A stretch of DNA of 64,000 nucleotides from an uncultured Candidatus Saccharibacteria bacterium. GTDB taxonomy: Bacteria; Patescibacteriota; Saccharimonadia; Saccharimonadales; Saccharimonadaceae. Numbering within the stretch: the stretch's first letter is position 1; every line of letters starts with the position of its first letter. Positions 44,863 through 53,366 of this stretch are shown here, one piece after another. The position numbers were made by a program, and so were the translations under genes. Where the stretch lies: NCBI GenBank assembly GCA_949101405.1, contig CARYFM010000002.1, positions 1 through 64,000 of the forward strand, written 5' to 3'. The notes beneath the pieces were generated by a model. It saw only the letters and a list, made by a program, of their open reading frames with translations. It did not search any database and had not been told where the DNA came from.

Positions 44863-45483
44863 TTATTGAACTGTAGCAGTAAATACTACGGTACCTTTGT
44901 AAATACCTTCCCTCTGACCAGTAGAAGCCGTAGCACCAAAGTGAACAAAAGTATCTTCGCTGTGGGTAGCAGAAGGAACATTGCCGTTAGCTTTGAGTTC
45001 AGCAGGAGTTGAACCCTTACCAGGAACTGCAGCCCAACCAGTCAAATCTTTAGTGGCGTCTGTCAGCGATGTGCCAACAGTGTATCCCCAAGCGGAGGTG
45101 CCTTGTTGAGGCACGCCAGCCGGCAATTCAATGCCGTTCTCGTTCACTAGGGCGTTATTAGTGCTTTCAGTTGTCATTGTCAAGCTATAGGCTACATCAC
45201 TTTGCACGCCAGCGTTAGTCTTGACAGTCACTTTTAGACCTTTACTTACGATGTCACCGTTGAGCTTGATTTGACCGAGGTCAACCAAGTTCTTGGCTAC
45301 ATCTGCGTCAGTTGCGCCGTTATCGACTTCAATCGAAATAGCACCACTAACCCCAACTTGAACGTCGGCGCTCGTGCTCTGGCTGTATGGTTCATCCGCC
45401 GCATACGAGCTAAGTGGCAATGCAGCTACGCCAAGACCAGCTACGACGCCAAGGACGGCGATAGCTTTTGACATTTTAGACAT
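44863..45483 (-). CDS. secreted WxL-like surface protein, switch-left copy
   Basis: 206 aa. The 30-residue signal peptide (MSKMSKAIAVLGVVAGLGVA...SYAAD) is identical to that of gene 46614 because both start inside a perfect inverted repeat. The mature domain is beta-rich with GAISIEV, SAWGYTVG, GWAAVPG and GIYKGTVVFTATVQ, like WxL-type wall-associated proteins. Its upstream region has CATAAT but no TTGACA at the right distance, so in this orientation it is probably silent. Confidence 0.8.
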   Translation of the reverse strand: MSKMSKAIAVLGVVAGLGVAALPLSSYAADEPYSQSTSADVQVGVSGAISIEVDNGATDADVAKNLVDLGQIKLNGDIVSKGLKVTVKTNAGVQSDVAYSLTMTTESTNNALVNENGIELPAGVPQQGTSAWGYTVGTSLTDATKDLTGWAAVPGKGSTPAELKANGNVPSATHSEDTFVHFGATASTGQREGIYKGTVVFTATVQ

Positions 45484-45549
45484 AGTTTTCTCCTTTTTAT
45501 TTGTCTATTTTGACATGTTTATTTATATGACCTTTGTAATTGTTATTAT
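45395..45549. repeat. 155-bp inverted repeat, left arm
   Basis: Perfect reverse complement of 46548-46702. It contains the last five bases of a -10 box, the 5' UTR, the Shine-Dalgarno and the first ~29 codons of the surface-protein gene. Divergence starts immediately after the signal-peptide codons. Confidence 0.95.
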
Positions 45550-45593
45550 GTTGAAGTATTCTTGCATAATACTAAATTAAAAGGAGCTATTTT

Positions 45594-46475
45594 ATGCAAT
45601 ATAGACTAGAGCAAATCGTATCACCGCGCAGTGCGATTTATCGGCAAATTTATCAATATTACAATTATTGTGAGCATGTTCGTAATATGAGTCAGGCGTC
45701 GTTGACTAGCAAAATCTATGTTATAAATAATTTTTTACTTACTTCAGACCTGTCCAATTTGCGCAAAATCACCAATCAAATGATTTTTGACTGGATTAGC
45801 GCTCAACAGACGAGAGGTAATACTGGCAGGTCAATCAATAATCGTCTTGCTCACTTGAAAGCAATGCTGCATTGGCAACAGCAAATGAATCTTATAATGC
45901 CCAAGCTAAAACTCTCACTAATTACCAGAGTGAATGAACAACCACCACGTAAAGTAATTTTTACCAGAGAAGAGATTGCACGAGTACTGTTGCAGTCTAA
46001 CCAGATAGAGTGGCTATTGATTCACCTAGCTTTTGATTGTGGGCTGCGTATTAGCGAGATTAAAAATTTACAGCTCAAACATCTCCGGGCAGACCAGATT
46101 ACAGTTGTTGGTAAAGGCAAAAAACGTCGCTACGCTTATATATGTCCAGTGGTCAAAAGACGACTAGAGGCTTGGATTTGCCAACATAAAATTCAGAAAT
46201 ATCTCTGGCCAAGTCAGATGTATCCCGATCTACCCTTATCAACCTGCACTTTGCGAAGCTATATGCAACAGGCTTTTCGGCGCTGTGGTTACGAGGATTT
46301 TTGCCCTCATGACCTCAGGCATTCCTATGCTACAGACCTCAAACTTTTGGGAGTTCCTACACGGCAGATTCAGGCTGGATTGGGGCACGCAACAGAAGCT
46401 GTTACTGAGAAATATCTGAGCGATTTGGATGGTTTTGACCTAAGAAATATCTACCAAGTTAAGTATTCACTCTAG
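45594..46475 (+). CDS. tyrosine recombinase between inverted repeats (probable invertase)
   Basis: 293 aa. An N-terminal SAM-like core-binding domain (~1-105) and a catalytic domain with CGLRISEIKNL (first Arg), KGKKRRYAY (Lys), HDLRHSYAT (HxxR), LGHATEAVTEKYL (His and nucleophilic Tyr). AAAGGAG precedes the ATG. XerC/D-like and integrase-like enzymes share this set; here its place inside a 998-bp segment bounded by perfect 155-bp inverted repeats points to an invertase of the Fim/phase-variation type, acting on the repeats beside it. Confidence 0.9.
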   Translation: MQYRLEQIVSPRSAIYRQIYQYYNYCEHVRNMSQASLTSKIYVINNFLLTSDLSNLRKITNQMIFDWISAQQTRGNTGRSINNRLAHLKAMLHWQQQMNLIMPKLKLSLITRVNEQPPRKVIFTREEIARVLLQSNQIEWLLIHLAFDCGLRISEIKNLQLKHLRADQITVVGKGKKRRYAYICPVVKRRLEAWICQHKIQKYLWPSQMYPDLPLSTCTLRSYMQQAFRRCGYEDFCPHDLRHSYATDLKLLGVPTRQIQAGLGHATEAVTEKYLSDLDGFDLRNIYQVKYSL

Positions 46476-46523
46476 CATGTGGAAAACTTTTATAAAAATC
46501 TAAAAAAATATCCAAAAAATATG

Positions 46524-46552
46524 TTGACTTAAGCATAACCGTCCTATATAAT
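46524..46552 (+). promoter_or_regulatory. promoter on the invertible segment, currently facing gene 46614
   Basis: TTGACT (46524-46529), 17 bp, TATAAT (46547-46552). The -35 box and first base of the -10 lie in the segment between the inverted repeats; the rest of the -10 belongs to the repeat. Inversion would join this half to the left arm and complete a promoter for gene 45483. Confidence 0.85.
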
Positions 46553-46702
46553 AACAATTACAAAGGTCATATAAATAAACATGTCAAAATAGACAAATAA
46601 AAAGGAGAAAACTATGTCTAAAATGTCAAAAGCTATCGCCGTCCTTGGCGTCGTAGCTGGTCTTGGCGTAGCTGCATTGCCACTTAGCTCGTATGCGGCG
46701 GA
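46548..46702. repeat. 155-bp inverted repeat, right arm
   Basis: Perfect reverse complement of 45395-45549. It includes AAAGGAGAAAAC before the ATG and the signal-peptide codons. Confidence 0.95.
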
Positions 46703-47189
46703 CAACTATAGCCAAAGTGCCCAAGCGCAAGTTAAGGTGGAAGTTGGCGGTGCTATTTCCATCACGACTGACGCAACTGATGGCGTTGTCGACCTCGGTG
46801 AGATGAAAATCAACGGTGTTTCTACCACTAAAGATTTGAATGTTACTGTTAGCTCTAACAGCGAAATTGGTTACGATCTGACCATCAAGAGCGCCACTAC
46901 TGACACTTCTTTGAAGACTGCAGATGGTGCTGAGATTCCAGCTGATGCTAATATTGCTGCTGGTACTTCGGCTTGGGCTTATCGCTTGTACGAAGCTGAC
47001 GGCACTACTCCAGCGGCTTGGACTGCAATCACTGCTGCCCCGGTCAACATCCTTAGCCATACAGCTGACGCTGGCAACACTGGCGCAATGACTGGCAACA
47101 CGAAAGTTAACTTTGGCGCTTCCGCTAGCGGTACTCAGGCTGAAGGTATTTATACTGGTACCGTAGTCTTTACTGCAACCGTTAAATAA
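46614..47189 (+). CDS. secreted WxL-like surface protein, switch-right copy
   Basis: 191 aa. Same signal peptide as gene 45483; the mature part differs but keeps the pattern (GAISITT, VDLGEMKING, SAWAYRLYE, GIYTGTVVFTATVK). The C-terminus resembles WxL-type proteins that bind peptidoglycan or DUF916 partners, and two DUF916-like proteins are encoded just downstream. It has a complete promoter in the present orientation, so it is the expressed copy. A terminator at 47209 separates it from gene 47303. Confidence 0.82.
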   Translation: MSKMSKAIAVLGVVAGLGVAALPLSSYAADNYSQSAQAQVKVEVGGAISITTDATDGVVDLGEMKINGVSTTKDLNVTVSSNSEIGYDLTIKSATTDTSLKTADGAEIPADANIAAGTSAWAYRLYEADGTTPAAWTAITAAPVNILSHTADAGNTGAMTGNTKVNFGASASGTQAEGIYTGTVVFTATVK

Positions 47190-47208
47190 TCTATCCATAT
47201 AGATTCTT

Positions 47209-47240
47209 TAATCCCGTCCTCTCGCAGGGGCGGGATTTTT
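47209..47240 (+). terminator. intrinsic terminator
   Basis: AATCCCGTCC/GGGCGGGATTTTT after gene 46614; the same CTCTCGCAG loop occurs in the terminator of the left copy. Confidence 0.85.
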
Positions 47241-47253
47241 CTTGTGCTTTGTC

Positions 47254-47282
47254 TTGATTTCTTCAAACCAGTGCTATATAAT
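47254..47282 (+). promoter_or_regulatory. promoter of the DUF916-like genes
   Basis: TTGATT (47254-47259), 17 bp, TATAAT (47277-47282). The downstream surface operon therefore does not depend on the invertible promoter. Confidence 0.75.
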
Positions 47283-47302
47283 TATAGGAAATAAGGAGGT
47301 CA

Positions 47303-48229
47303 ATGAAAGTTTTTCAATATTTGAAACATGTCTTGTTTGCGGTATTTGTATCCGTGACTATGGTAGTACTTGGTTCTGGTGCAGTACACGCTGACGAAAT
47401 TCCAGATTATCGTTTACAAATCTCACCCGCCAAGGAAGATATTGGCGAACTCAAGCCTGGAGAGGTGCGCACAGGTAAATTCAAAGTTCAAAATACTGGC
47501 TCTAAGCAGTTTGAGTTTAAGGTTGGAGTTTCACCGTATACTGTCATTGACCAGCACTACACTCCAGATTACAACAAGAACAATCAATATACCGATATCG
47601 TAAATTGGGTAACATTTTCTCAGGATTCTGGAACAGTTAGTCCAAATGGTGAAGTTGAGATTACTTACGAAATCAAGGTACCAACTGATGTTTCTGCTGG
47701 TGGTCAGTATGCCCTGTTGACTGCAGAAACAGTTAGTGATCAAAATAACACAGGTGGTTCTGGCGTAGTTACAGTGAACCGGGTTGGTATGATTCTTTAT
47801 TCTAATGTCCAAGGTAAAACTCGCAAGACTGGCTCTATTATCGAAAATAAAGTTCCAAGTTTCTTATTTAACCCTCCAGTGTCTGCCACTTCCATTGTGG
47901 AAAATACGGGTAACACGCACGCAAATGCTGAATATGTCTTACAAGTGTATCCATTGTTCGGTAATGAAGAAGTTTATACTAATGAAGAAAATCCAATGAC
48001 ACTGACTATCCTGCCAGAAACACAGCGTTTCAATACAGTTACTTGGCCTAACGCGCCACATCTTGGTATTTTCCGTGTCAAGCAGACTGTCACTATCTTT
48101 GGAGAAACCTCAGTGACTGAAAAAGTTGTATTCCTCTGTCCAATCTGGTTTATGTTTATTGTTCTAGCTATTATTTTCTGTGCTATTTTCTGGATTGTCA
48201 CTCGCATTCGTGCACGCAAAAATCGCTAA
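47303..48229 (+). CDS. DUF916/WxLIP-like membrane-anchored surface protein
   Basis: 308 aa. Signal peptide ~1-30. The immunoglobulin-like domain carries LQISPAKEDIGELKPGE, KVQNTGSKQFEFKV, ISYEIKVPTDVSAGGQYA-type text, and a second beta domain with ENTGNTHANAEYVLQVYPLFG. A single C-terminal helix (~272-297) is followed by a basic tail. This matches DUF916 proteins that partner WxL proteins in Gram-positive bacteria. AAGGAGG before the ATG. The paralogue at 48261 follows. Confidence 0.85.
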   Translation: MKVFQYLKHVLFAVFVSVTMVVLGSGAVHADEIPDYRLQISPAKEDIGELKPGEVRTGKFKVQNTGSKQFEFKVGVSPYTVIDQHYTPDYNKNNQYTDIVNWVTFSQDSGTVSPNGEVEITYEIKVPTDVSAGGQYALLTAETVSDQNNTGGSGVVTVNRVGMILYSNVQGKTRKTGSIIENKVPSFLFNPPVSATSIVENTGNTHANAEYVLQVYPLFGNEEVYTNEENPMTLTILPETQRFNTVTWPNAPHLGIFRVKQTVTIFGETSVTEKVVFLCPIWFMFIVLAIIFCAIFWIVTRIRARKNR

Positions 48230-48260
48230 TCAATAATAGGAGTTAGGAGGCTTATTTCAA

Positions 48261-49256
48261 ATGAAAAAAACTATTAGTATGGTCCTTGCTGGGCTTATGG
48301 TTATAGCTGGGGCTGTAGGGTGGCCACAGGATGTACATGCCGAGGAAGAGGCATCCACGCCAGAAACTTGGCTACAGTTATCACCAACCGCAGTTAATGT
48401 TACCCTGATGGGTGGAGATGTTCTAGAGGGAAAATCAGAAAAATGTCCAGCCAATGTCGAAGGTGGCTGTGTCATGGAAGTCAAAAATATCGGTACCAAG
48501 GGCTTTCGCTATCGCGTTTATACTTCACCATATGTAGTTAAGGGTGAGAATTACGAGTTAGACTTTTCTGAGTCGTCCTCTACATCGTATACTCAAATTT
48601 CACGCTGGATCACTATTCTCAATGATAATGGTGAGTATGCCAAAGAAGCAGAATTTGCAATTGAACCAGGTGAAACCCAAACAATCCGTTATCGTATTGA
48701 AGTCCCAGAAGATGTACCTGGCGGTGCACAGTATGCTGTGATTTGGGCACAAACAATTGGCGCTGATGCAACTACTAGCACTGGAGTACAGACTATTTCT
48801 CAAGCAGGTATGGTTATCTCTGGTCGTACCATTGGTAATACTGAACAGACCGCTGAAGTTTCCGACTACGGTTTTACACGATTTGCCTTAGGCGGTCCAC
48901 TTCAAGCTAAGGCCACCATTAAAAATACTGGTAATACTGATTTTGACGCATATTATACTTACACTGCACGTACTTTATTTGGTAAGGAGATTCATAGCGA
49001 TAAGGGGTCAATTGCTACTTTTCCAGACACTGAATATCACGTTGACGTCAATTGGGAGAATCCACCACTTCTTGGCATTTTTCAGGTAGAATTCCGGGTT
49101 TCTGGCGCCGATACGGTAAAAACCGAGACTCATATTGTTGTGATTATGCCCATTTTCGTTATGGTTTTGTTAATTTTATTGTTGACAGTTGTAATTGCTT
49201 GGATTATAATCATAATCAGAAAGCGCAAAGAGCGCAAAGCCCGTACCCTCGTGTAG
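48261..49256 (+). CDS. DUF916/WxLIP-like membrane-anchored surface protein, second copy
   Basis: 331 aa. A paralogue of gene 47303 with the same order: signal peptide ~1-29, LQLSPTAVNVTLMGGDVLEG, RIEVPEDVPGGAQYAVIWAQT, KNTGNTDFDAYYTYTARTLFG and a C-terminal helix with a KRKERKA tail. A Cys pair (KCPANVEGGC) is added in the first domain. Shine-Dalgarno GGAGG. Probably translated from the same mRNA as 47303. Confidence 0.85.
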   Translation: MKKTISMVLAGLMVIAGAVGWPQDVHAEEEASTPETWLQLSPTAVNVTLMGGDVLEGKSEKCPANVEGGCVMEVKNIGTKGFRYRVYTSPYVVKGENYELDFSESSSTSYTQISRWITILNDNGEYAKEAEFAIEPGETQTIRYRIEVPEDVPGGAQYAVIWAQTIGADATTSTGVQTISQAGMVISGRTIGNTEQTAEVSDYGFTRFALGGPLQAKATIKNTGNTDFDAYYTYTARTLFGKEIHSDKGSIATFPDTEYHVDVNWENPPLLGIFQVEFRVSGADTVKTETHIVVIMPIFVMVLLILLLTVVIAWIIIIIRKRKERKARTLV

Positions 49257-49362
49257 TGGAATTCATGATGGTATAGGTAGCCGTGATACTATTGCGAGTA
49301 GTATCCTGCGAGACGGCAGCTCAGCGAATTCAAACAAAAACTAAACAGAAAGAGTGTAGAGT
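49257..49362 (+). promoter_or_regulatory. nested hairpin in the intergenic region
   Basis: GATACTA/TAGTATC (loop TTGCGAG region, from about 49288) sits inside GCCGT/ACGGC, and both lie between two GAATTC words. No T-run follows, so it is more likely an mRNA processing or stability element than a terminator. Confidence 0.35.
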
Positions 49363-50292
49363 ATGCAAAAAACAAAGAAGCAACTTTTGGGCTTTGCTGG
49401 CTTAGCTGCTGTCGGTATAATGACGGCGGTGGCCTATGCTATGCCGGCCGCAGCGGTGGATACGCCCCCAAGCGCAGACAATAGCGTTAATCTGAATGTC
49501 ACCGTTCGGAATGGCGTCAATAATGCTAGAATTTTGTCACCTCAAGATAAGAGTGTGACCGTTAACCCAGTCGTTCCAATTACTTATCAGTATGAAGAAA
49601 CCACCAAAGTCGAAATGTATATTGAATACAAGGACGATAATGGTCAGCTTGTCAAAAAATTAGTTGACACATTTGCTCCGACCGATATTTCTGGTAGCCG
49701 TACCGTTAACCTTAACGTTACAAACTACACTGACCGCGAAAATGATTATAAAGTTATCGTTGTTGCTACTGACGAACGGGGCTCAACTAGCGAAGATACC
49801 ATTACTTTTAGCTACCGAGCTGTTAATGCCAACTTTGAGCCAAAACCAGCCATCAACGGTGACCCTATCATTGATATCGAAGTAAACGGTGAAGTTGAAC
49901 AGGTAATTGTTCATATCTATGATGAGGCTGGCAACCCGCTCTTTGTTGACAAAGACGGCAATGAAGTTCCAGTAGTGCTTAGTCGCGATGATATCGACCC
50001 AGCCACTGGCAAAATCATCAAGGATTTGCCATTCGGTGACTATAATGCAAAAGACGGTAAATATACCGCAGTTGTAGTAGCACGTAGCGCTGACGGTAAT
50101 ACAATATCCATGATTAGGCTAGATACTAATTACGCCTATGTTAATCCAAATGTACCCGATACTCCGGATACAGGTTTCACAATCAATAATCTCAACATTA
50201 CCAGAGTAGACTATCTAGTTACGGGCTTGATTGTCTTTGGCATGGTTGCAGGTTTCGCGCTTTACCTAGTACGTCGCAAGAGTCGCCGCTAG
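49363..50292 (+). CDS. secreted Ig-like protein with LPxTG-like C-terminus
   Basis: 309 aa. Signal peptide ~1-31 (cleavage near AAAVDT). Two beta-sandwich-like regions follow: VNPVVPITYQYEETTKVEMYIEY and DIEVNGEVEQVIVHIYDE. The C-terminus has the layout PDTPDTGF, a hydrophobic helix and RRKSRR, the order of sortase signals, although the motif is not strictly LPxTG and PDTG is separated from the helix by ~17 residues. Last gene of the surface operon, before a terminator. Confidence 0.78.
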   Translation: MQKTKKQLLGFAGLAAVGIMTAVAYAMPAAAVDTPPSADNSVNLNVTVRNGVNNARILSPQDKSVTVNPVVPITYQYEETTKVEMYIEYKDDNGQLVKKLVDTFAPTDISGSRTVNLNVTNYTDRENDYKVIVVATDERGSTSEDTITFSYRAVNANFEPKPAINGDPIIDIEVNGEVEQVIVHIYDEAGNPLFVDKDGNEVPVVLSRDDIDPATGKIIKDLPFGDYNAKDGKYTAVVVARSADGNTISMIRLDTNYAYVNPNVPDTPDTGFTINNLNITRVDYLVTGLIVFGMVAGFALYLVRRKSRR

Positions 50293-50310
50293 ACTTAGAT
50301 TCTAAAATAT

Positions 50311-50346
50311 AAAACTACCGGTAGTGAGTGAATGCCGGTAGTTTTT
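50311..50346 (+). terminator. intrinsic terminator
   Basis: AAAACTACCGG/CCGGTAGTTTTT with a 12-nt loop after gene 49363. Confidence 0.9.
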
Positions 50347-50354
50347 GCCACATA

Positions 50355-50383
50355 TTGACCATACAGAGATTTAGTGATAAAAT
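50355..50383 (+). promoter_or_regulatory. promoter of gene 50416
   Basis: TTGACC (50355-50360), 17 bp, TAAAAT (50378-50383). Confidence 0.7.
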
Positions 50384-50415
50384 AGTGGAAAGTGGAGCAA
50401 ATTTTGGGAGAAAAA

Positions 50416-51051
50416 ATGCGACACACGCGACTTTTGATTAGTTTTGTCACTATCTTAGCTATGAGTAGTGCCCTCTGGGTAAATTACACTTTTGCTATGG
50501 GCACTGATGAAACGCTAACCCCTGACCAAAACCAAGAAACGACACCTGATTACGAAGAATCCGACAATTCGAGTAATACTTCCGGCAACGCCCCTATTGG
50601 CGGTGGATCTAACGCTGATAATGAGCAGGAACCTGCCCCAGACAAGCCAGAAGAGCCAGAAATTCCCACTATTACTCAACCAGTTCCGCAACCTGAAGAT
50701 ACCGATGTGGCTCCATCCACTCCAGATACTAAGCCTTCTACTCAAGCTCCTGTTGTGCCGCCGGTTCAGACACCACGGCCGAACATCTCTGGGAATACCT
50801 CATCCAGTAATCAAACACCAGTTAATGGCTTCGCCCAACCGGAGTTAGACCAACCTGTAGTCGCGGAAGATAGCACCGAAGCTGAATCTACTATTGATGT
50901 TCCTCAGACCGGTCTCACAGAAATGACATCGTCTACCTTTAATCCATTTGCCTTTGCTATGCTTGTTTTGACTGGAATCACTATTGCCTCTGCTGGCGTC
51001 ATTGTCGTGTTACTTGGCAAGGCTGCGCGACGAGAACGGGAAATATTGTAA
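50416..51051 (+). CDS. Pro/Thr-rich secreted protein with sortase-like signal
   Basis: 211 aa from ATG 50416 (GGGAG 5 nt upstream; the ATG at 50392 has no ribosome site). A signal peptide or anchor spans ~1-25. Residues 30-160 are Pro, Thr, Gln and Glu-rich and probably extended through the wall. The end reads DVPQTGL, spacer, hydrophobic helix ~175-200, then KAARRERE: a close variant of LPxTG sorting signals. It may be a stalk protein of the surface module. No sortase is in the window. Confidence 0.75.
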   Translation: MRHTRLLISFVTILAMSSALWVNYTFAMGTDETLTPDQNQETTPDYEESDNSSNTSGNAPIGGGSNADNEQEPAPDKPEEPEIPTITQPVPQPEDTDVAPSTPDTKPSTQAPVVPPVQTPRPNISGNTSSSNQTPVNGFAQPELDQPVVAEDSTEAESTIDVPQTGLTEMTSSTFNPFAFAMLVLTGITIASAGVIVVLLGKAARREREIL

Positions 51052-51114
51052 GTGTAAAGTTCTTCACATTTTAGCAATTCTGTGATATAATCAAAGACAT
51101 AAGACAGGCAAATT

Positions 51115-51191
51115 GGGCTGTTAGCTCAGTTGGCTAGAGCGCGTCTTTGACGTAGACGAGGTCAGAGGTTCGAATCCTCTATGGCCCACCA
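51115..51191 (+). tRNA. tRNA-Val(GAC)
   Basis: Acceptor GGGCTGT/ATGGCCC, anticodon stem CGTCT/AGACG, loop TTGACGT (anticodon GAC), T-loop TTCGAAT, encoded CCA. Confidence 0.95.
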
Positions 51192-51212
51192 GCGTGTCTT
51201 AGTAGGCTTCCT

Positions 51213-51289
51213 GGGTCGGTAGCTCAGTTGGTTAGAGCACGGGCCTTTTAAGCCCGGTGTCGAGAGTTCGAGCCTCTCCCGACTCACCA
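51213..51289 (+). tRNA. tRNA-Lys(UUU)
   Basis: Acceptor GGGTCGG/CCGACTC, anticodon stem CGGGC/GCCCG, loop CTTTTAA (anticodon TTT), T-loop TTCGAGC, encoded CCA. It is 21 nt after tRNA-Val, probably co-transcribed. MnmA of this window should thiolate its U34. Confidence 0.96.
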
Positions 51290-51340
51290 TATTAGGACGT
51301 CACGTTTGATACAAAACGATATCCATTAAGCCTACATAAG

Positions 51341-51378
51341 CCAAAAGAAAACCCCTATAAAATGGGGTTTTCTTTTGG
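51341..51378 (+). terminator. strong intrinsic terminator after the tRNAs
   Basis: A perfect 15-bp stem, CCAAAAGAAAACCCC/GGGGTTTTCTTTTGG. Confidence 0.85.
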
Positions 51379-51466
51379 TTCAGGTATAAATTTAATCCAT
51401 TGAGTGATAAATTCATCAATAAATTCGGCAATAGGTAAATAAAAAATTAGAGCCTCATTTTACACG

Positions 51467-51922
51467 TTGCACCCAACTTTTATCATTTGCACCCGCTTGC
51501 ACCACATTGCATCTGCGCAGGTCTGGAAGCCAACCACGCCTGATGAAAAGAAAAGGTACGCCTGCATGGGCAAAGATGCAGTACAGTATACCCTGCCGAA
51601 AGATAATGCCTACCGTATTATAATAGAAAACACAATGCAGGGGCCATTATGCTTTAAGTCTTTTGAGGCGGTTCTGGGGGATTATAAAATTGGGAGGACA
51701 TATAACATTTACACGCTTCCTGATACAGCATACAGTATGGATAAGGAAATACAGTTCACCATCAAAATTCCATCGGATATTTATAAAAAAGACCGGGAGT
51801 ACAAGATGATTTGCGTTACAAAGGACGGACAGCCAATTGTTTACAATGACCTAGATACCAATCCAGAAACCATCACGGTTAAGACAAACAAGTTCTACGC
51901 TTATGCGTTGATTTACAGGTAA
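51467..51922 (+). pseudogene. fragment of a foreign extracellular protein
   Basis: A 151-codon frame whose first ~17 codons look non-native. From AQVWKPTTPDEKKRYACMG on it reads as a beta-rich exported domain ending TVKTNKFYAYALIYR, the kind of C-terminal strand common in Firmicutes surface proteins. No signal peptide, ribosome site or promoter is visible. Base and codon use (AGG, ATA, GGG codons) differ from neighbours. Probably a truncated gene brought in by transfer, together with the membrane protein at 52001. Confidence 0.5.
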
Positions 51923-52000
51923 AAATATTGAGGACATACAGGTGAACTCTATTGAGGACATCCTATATGCCCTCAATGCACCAAACCGCTCCAGTGCTAT

Positions 52001-52855
52001 TCACCAGGTTAAAAGTATAATCGAAGTGTGTACCAATAAAGAGATAGCTGCAATAGTTATAAGTACGCCTAAAATGCAACAAATATGAGCTACAAGTAAC
52101 GGTAATTTTCGTATATGATGTGTTAGATATAAGATGACCGTTTTTATGGATTGGGAAATTGCGATTACTGTGAACATTATGCATAAAAACATAAGAGGAA
52201 TCCCAATAAGCCCAGACCCGGTATGATGTTCAATGACGCTCGAAACTATCATCTCATGGTTCCCATAGGAAAGAAGCAGTGCCAAAAGCGCATATATCAA
52301 CACCAGCTTTGCTCTTTCCCTCAGCAGGTCTGTATCGCTTTGCTGGCTCTGCTGGTATAATTGCGTACTATTATATCTCTCGTTCTCAGGGCACTTTAAT
52401 ATATGATTATAAATAATCCGAGAAGTTAAAAGAACAGAAAATTCTATGCTCATAAACAGCAAGAACAGCCATATGTATGGGGACATATTTTTCCCGCTGG
52501 GTATCACTACCCACATAATGCTGGATAGAAAAACCACGAATGACGCACATATACTCCAGCCAGCCAAAGTTTTAATCCGCATGTGGTTGCCTGCGCCTAT
52601 TTTCGCTGCGGAATTTCTTACTAAGGCATATACCGCAGCGATTAGCAAAATTGTTGCTAATGGGAATGAGAAAAGGAAGAGTATTACGCCCGCCCATGCA
52701 AATTCCAATCCTGCAAGGTCACCCGCAAAGCAGAACGCGCCAAGAGTACTTATAATTAATAAAATCCAGTTTATCTCTTCCAGGAACAGTACCCGTGATG
52801 GCTTGATTATTTTCTGGCTCACTATCGCTGTGTCTGAGTTAATATTGTCTTGCAT
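52001..52855 (-). CDS. multi-pass membrane protein, likely horizontally acquired
   Basis: 284 aa with about seven hydrophobic segments and a central charged loop (CPENERYNSTQLYQQSQQSDTDLLRERAKL). No domain recognised. AGGAAC lies 6 nt before the ATG; no -10 box of the local type is seen. Codon use resembles the adjacent fragment at 51467 and not the native genes, so both probably arrived on one piece of foreign DNA. Confidence 0.55.
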   Translation of the reverse strand: MQDNINSDTAIVSQKIIKPSRVLFLEEINWILLIISTLGAFCFAGDLAGLEFAWAGVILFLFSFPLATILLIAAVYALVRNSAAKIGAGNHMRIKTLAGWSICASFVVFLSSIMWVVIPSGKNMSPYIWLFLLFMSIEFSVLLTSRIIYNHILKCPENERYNSTQLYQQSQQSDTDLLRERAKLVLIYALLALLLSYGNHEMIVSSVIEHHTGSGLIGIPLMFLCIMFTVIAISQSIKTVILYLTHHIRKLPLLVAHICCILGVLITIAAISLLVHTSIILLTW

Positions 52856-53165
52856 ATTTGTTCCTGTTTAGGCTTGATATTAGCTGCCTGCCGCCACAAA
52901 AAGCGACACCGCAAGGTGTCGAATCCGTTCATAACCGCGTATAGAATATGCTGATTATTTATGCGATGCCGCTAAACTGCAACATATTCCTCTAGCGTTT
53001 TTTAACTTTTACGCAAATAAAAACGGTTATCTAAACTGATTCGACAATCCCATTATACCATTTTTCCTGTAATGCTAGTGTTTTTTATGCGTGACACTTG
53101 ATGAGCAGATACTGTATGACAGTCAATACGGCGACTGGGGCTTTACACCATGGCGGTTGTCCCAA
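52856..53165. other. intergenic remnant
   Basis: No convincing gene. CGACACC/GGTGTCG forms a small hairpin at 52904-52920. A ~30-codon frame at about 53088-53180 (LDEQILYDSQYGDWGFTPW) runs into unit B2 and looks like the end of a broken foreign gene cut by that unit. Confidence 0.4.
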
Positions 53166-53168
53166 TCC

Positions 53169-53366
53169 TCACATCCCTAATACAGTACTCAGGCAGCGGA
53201 GGGGGAAAGCGTTATTGTGATAAAAAGCATATCGTGGCGATACGCTAGATGTAAACATCAAACCAAGATTCATATTATTACTAGAATTAAATGACGACCA
53301 ATGGAAACCACCTATCCCTGGGTATTCTATAATACCATACGTAATACGTACATACCCGCTGCGCAC
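53169..53366 (-). pseudogene. FISUMP-type C-terminal fragment (cassette B2-left)
   Basis: Frame FVRSGYVRITYG, HWSSFNSSNNMNLGLMF, AFPLRCLSTVLGM, stop. It is the most divergent of the seven cassettes in its middle part, while both ends are conserved. No start site. Confidence 0.55.

Noticed and set aside
45594..46475. Recombinase as a prophage or integrative-element integrase, or as chromosomal XerC
   Set aside because: No phage or conjugation genes lie nearby and it sits between perfect inverted repeats holding gene starts, so a local invertase is the simpler reading; Xer function cannot be fully excluded.
52446..52871. Plus-strand 141-codon frame opposite the multi-pass membrane protein
   Set aside because: Antisense shadow; the minus-strand frame has clear membrane-helix periodicity and a plausible ribosome site.
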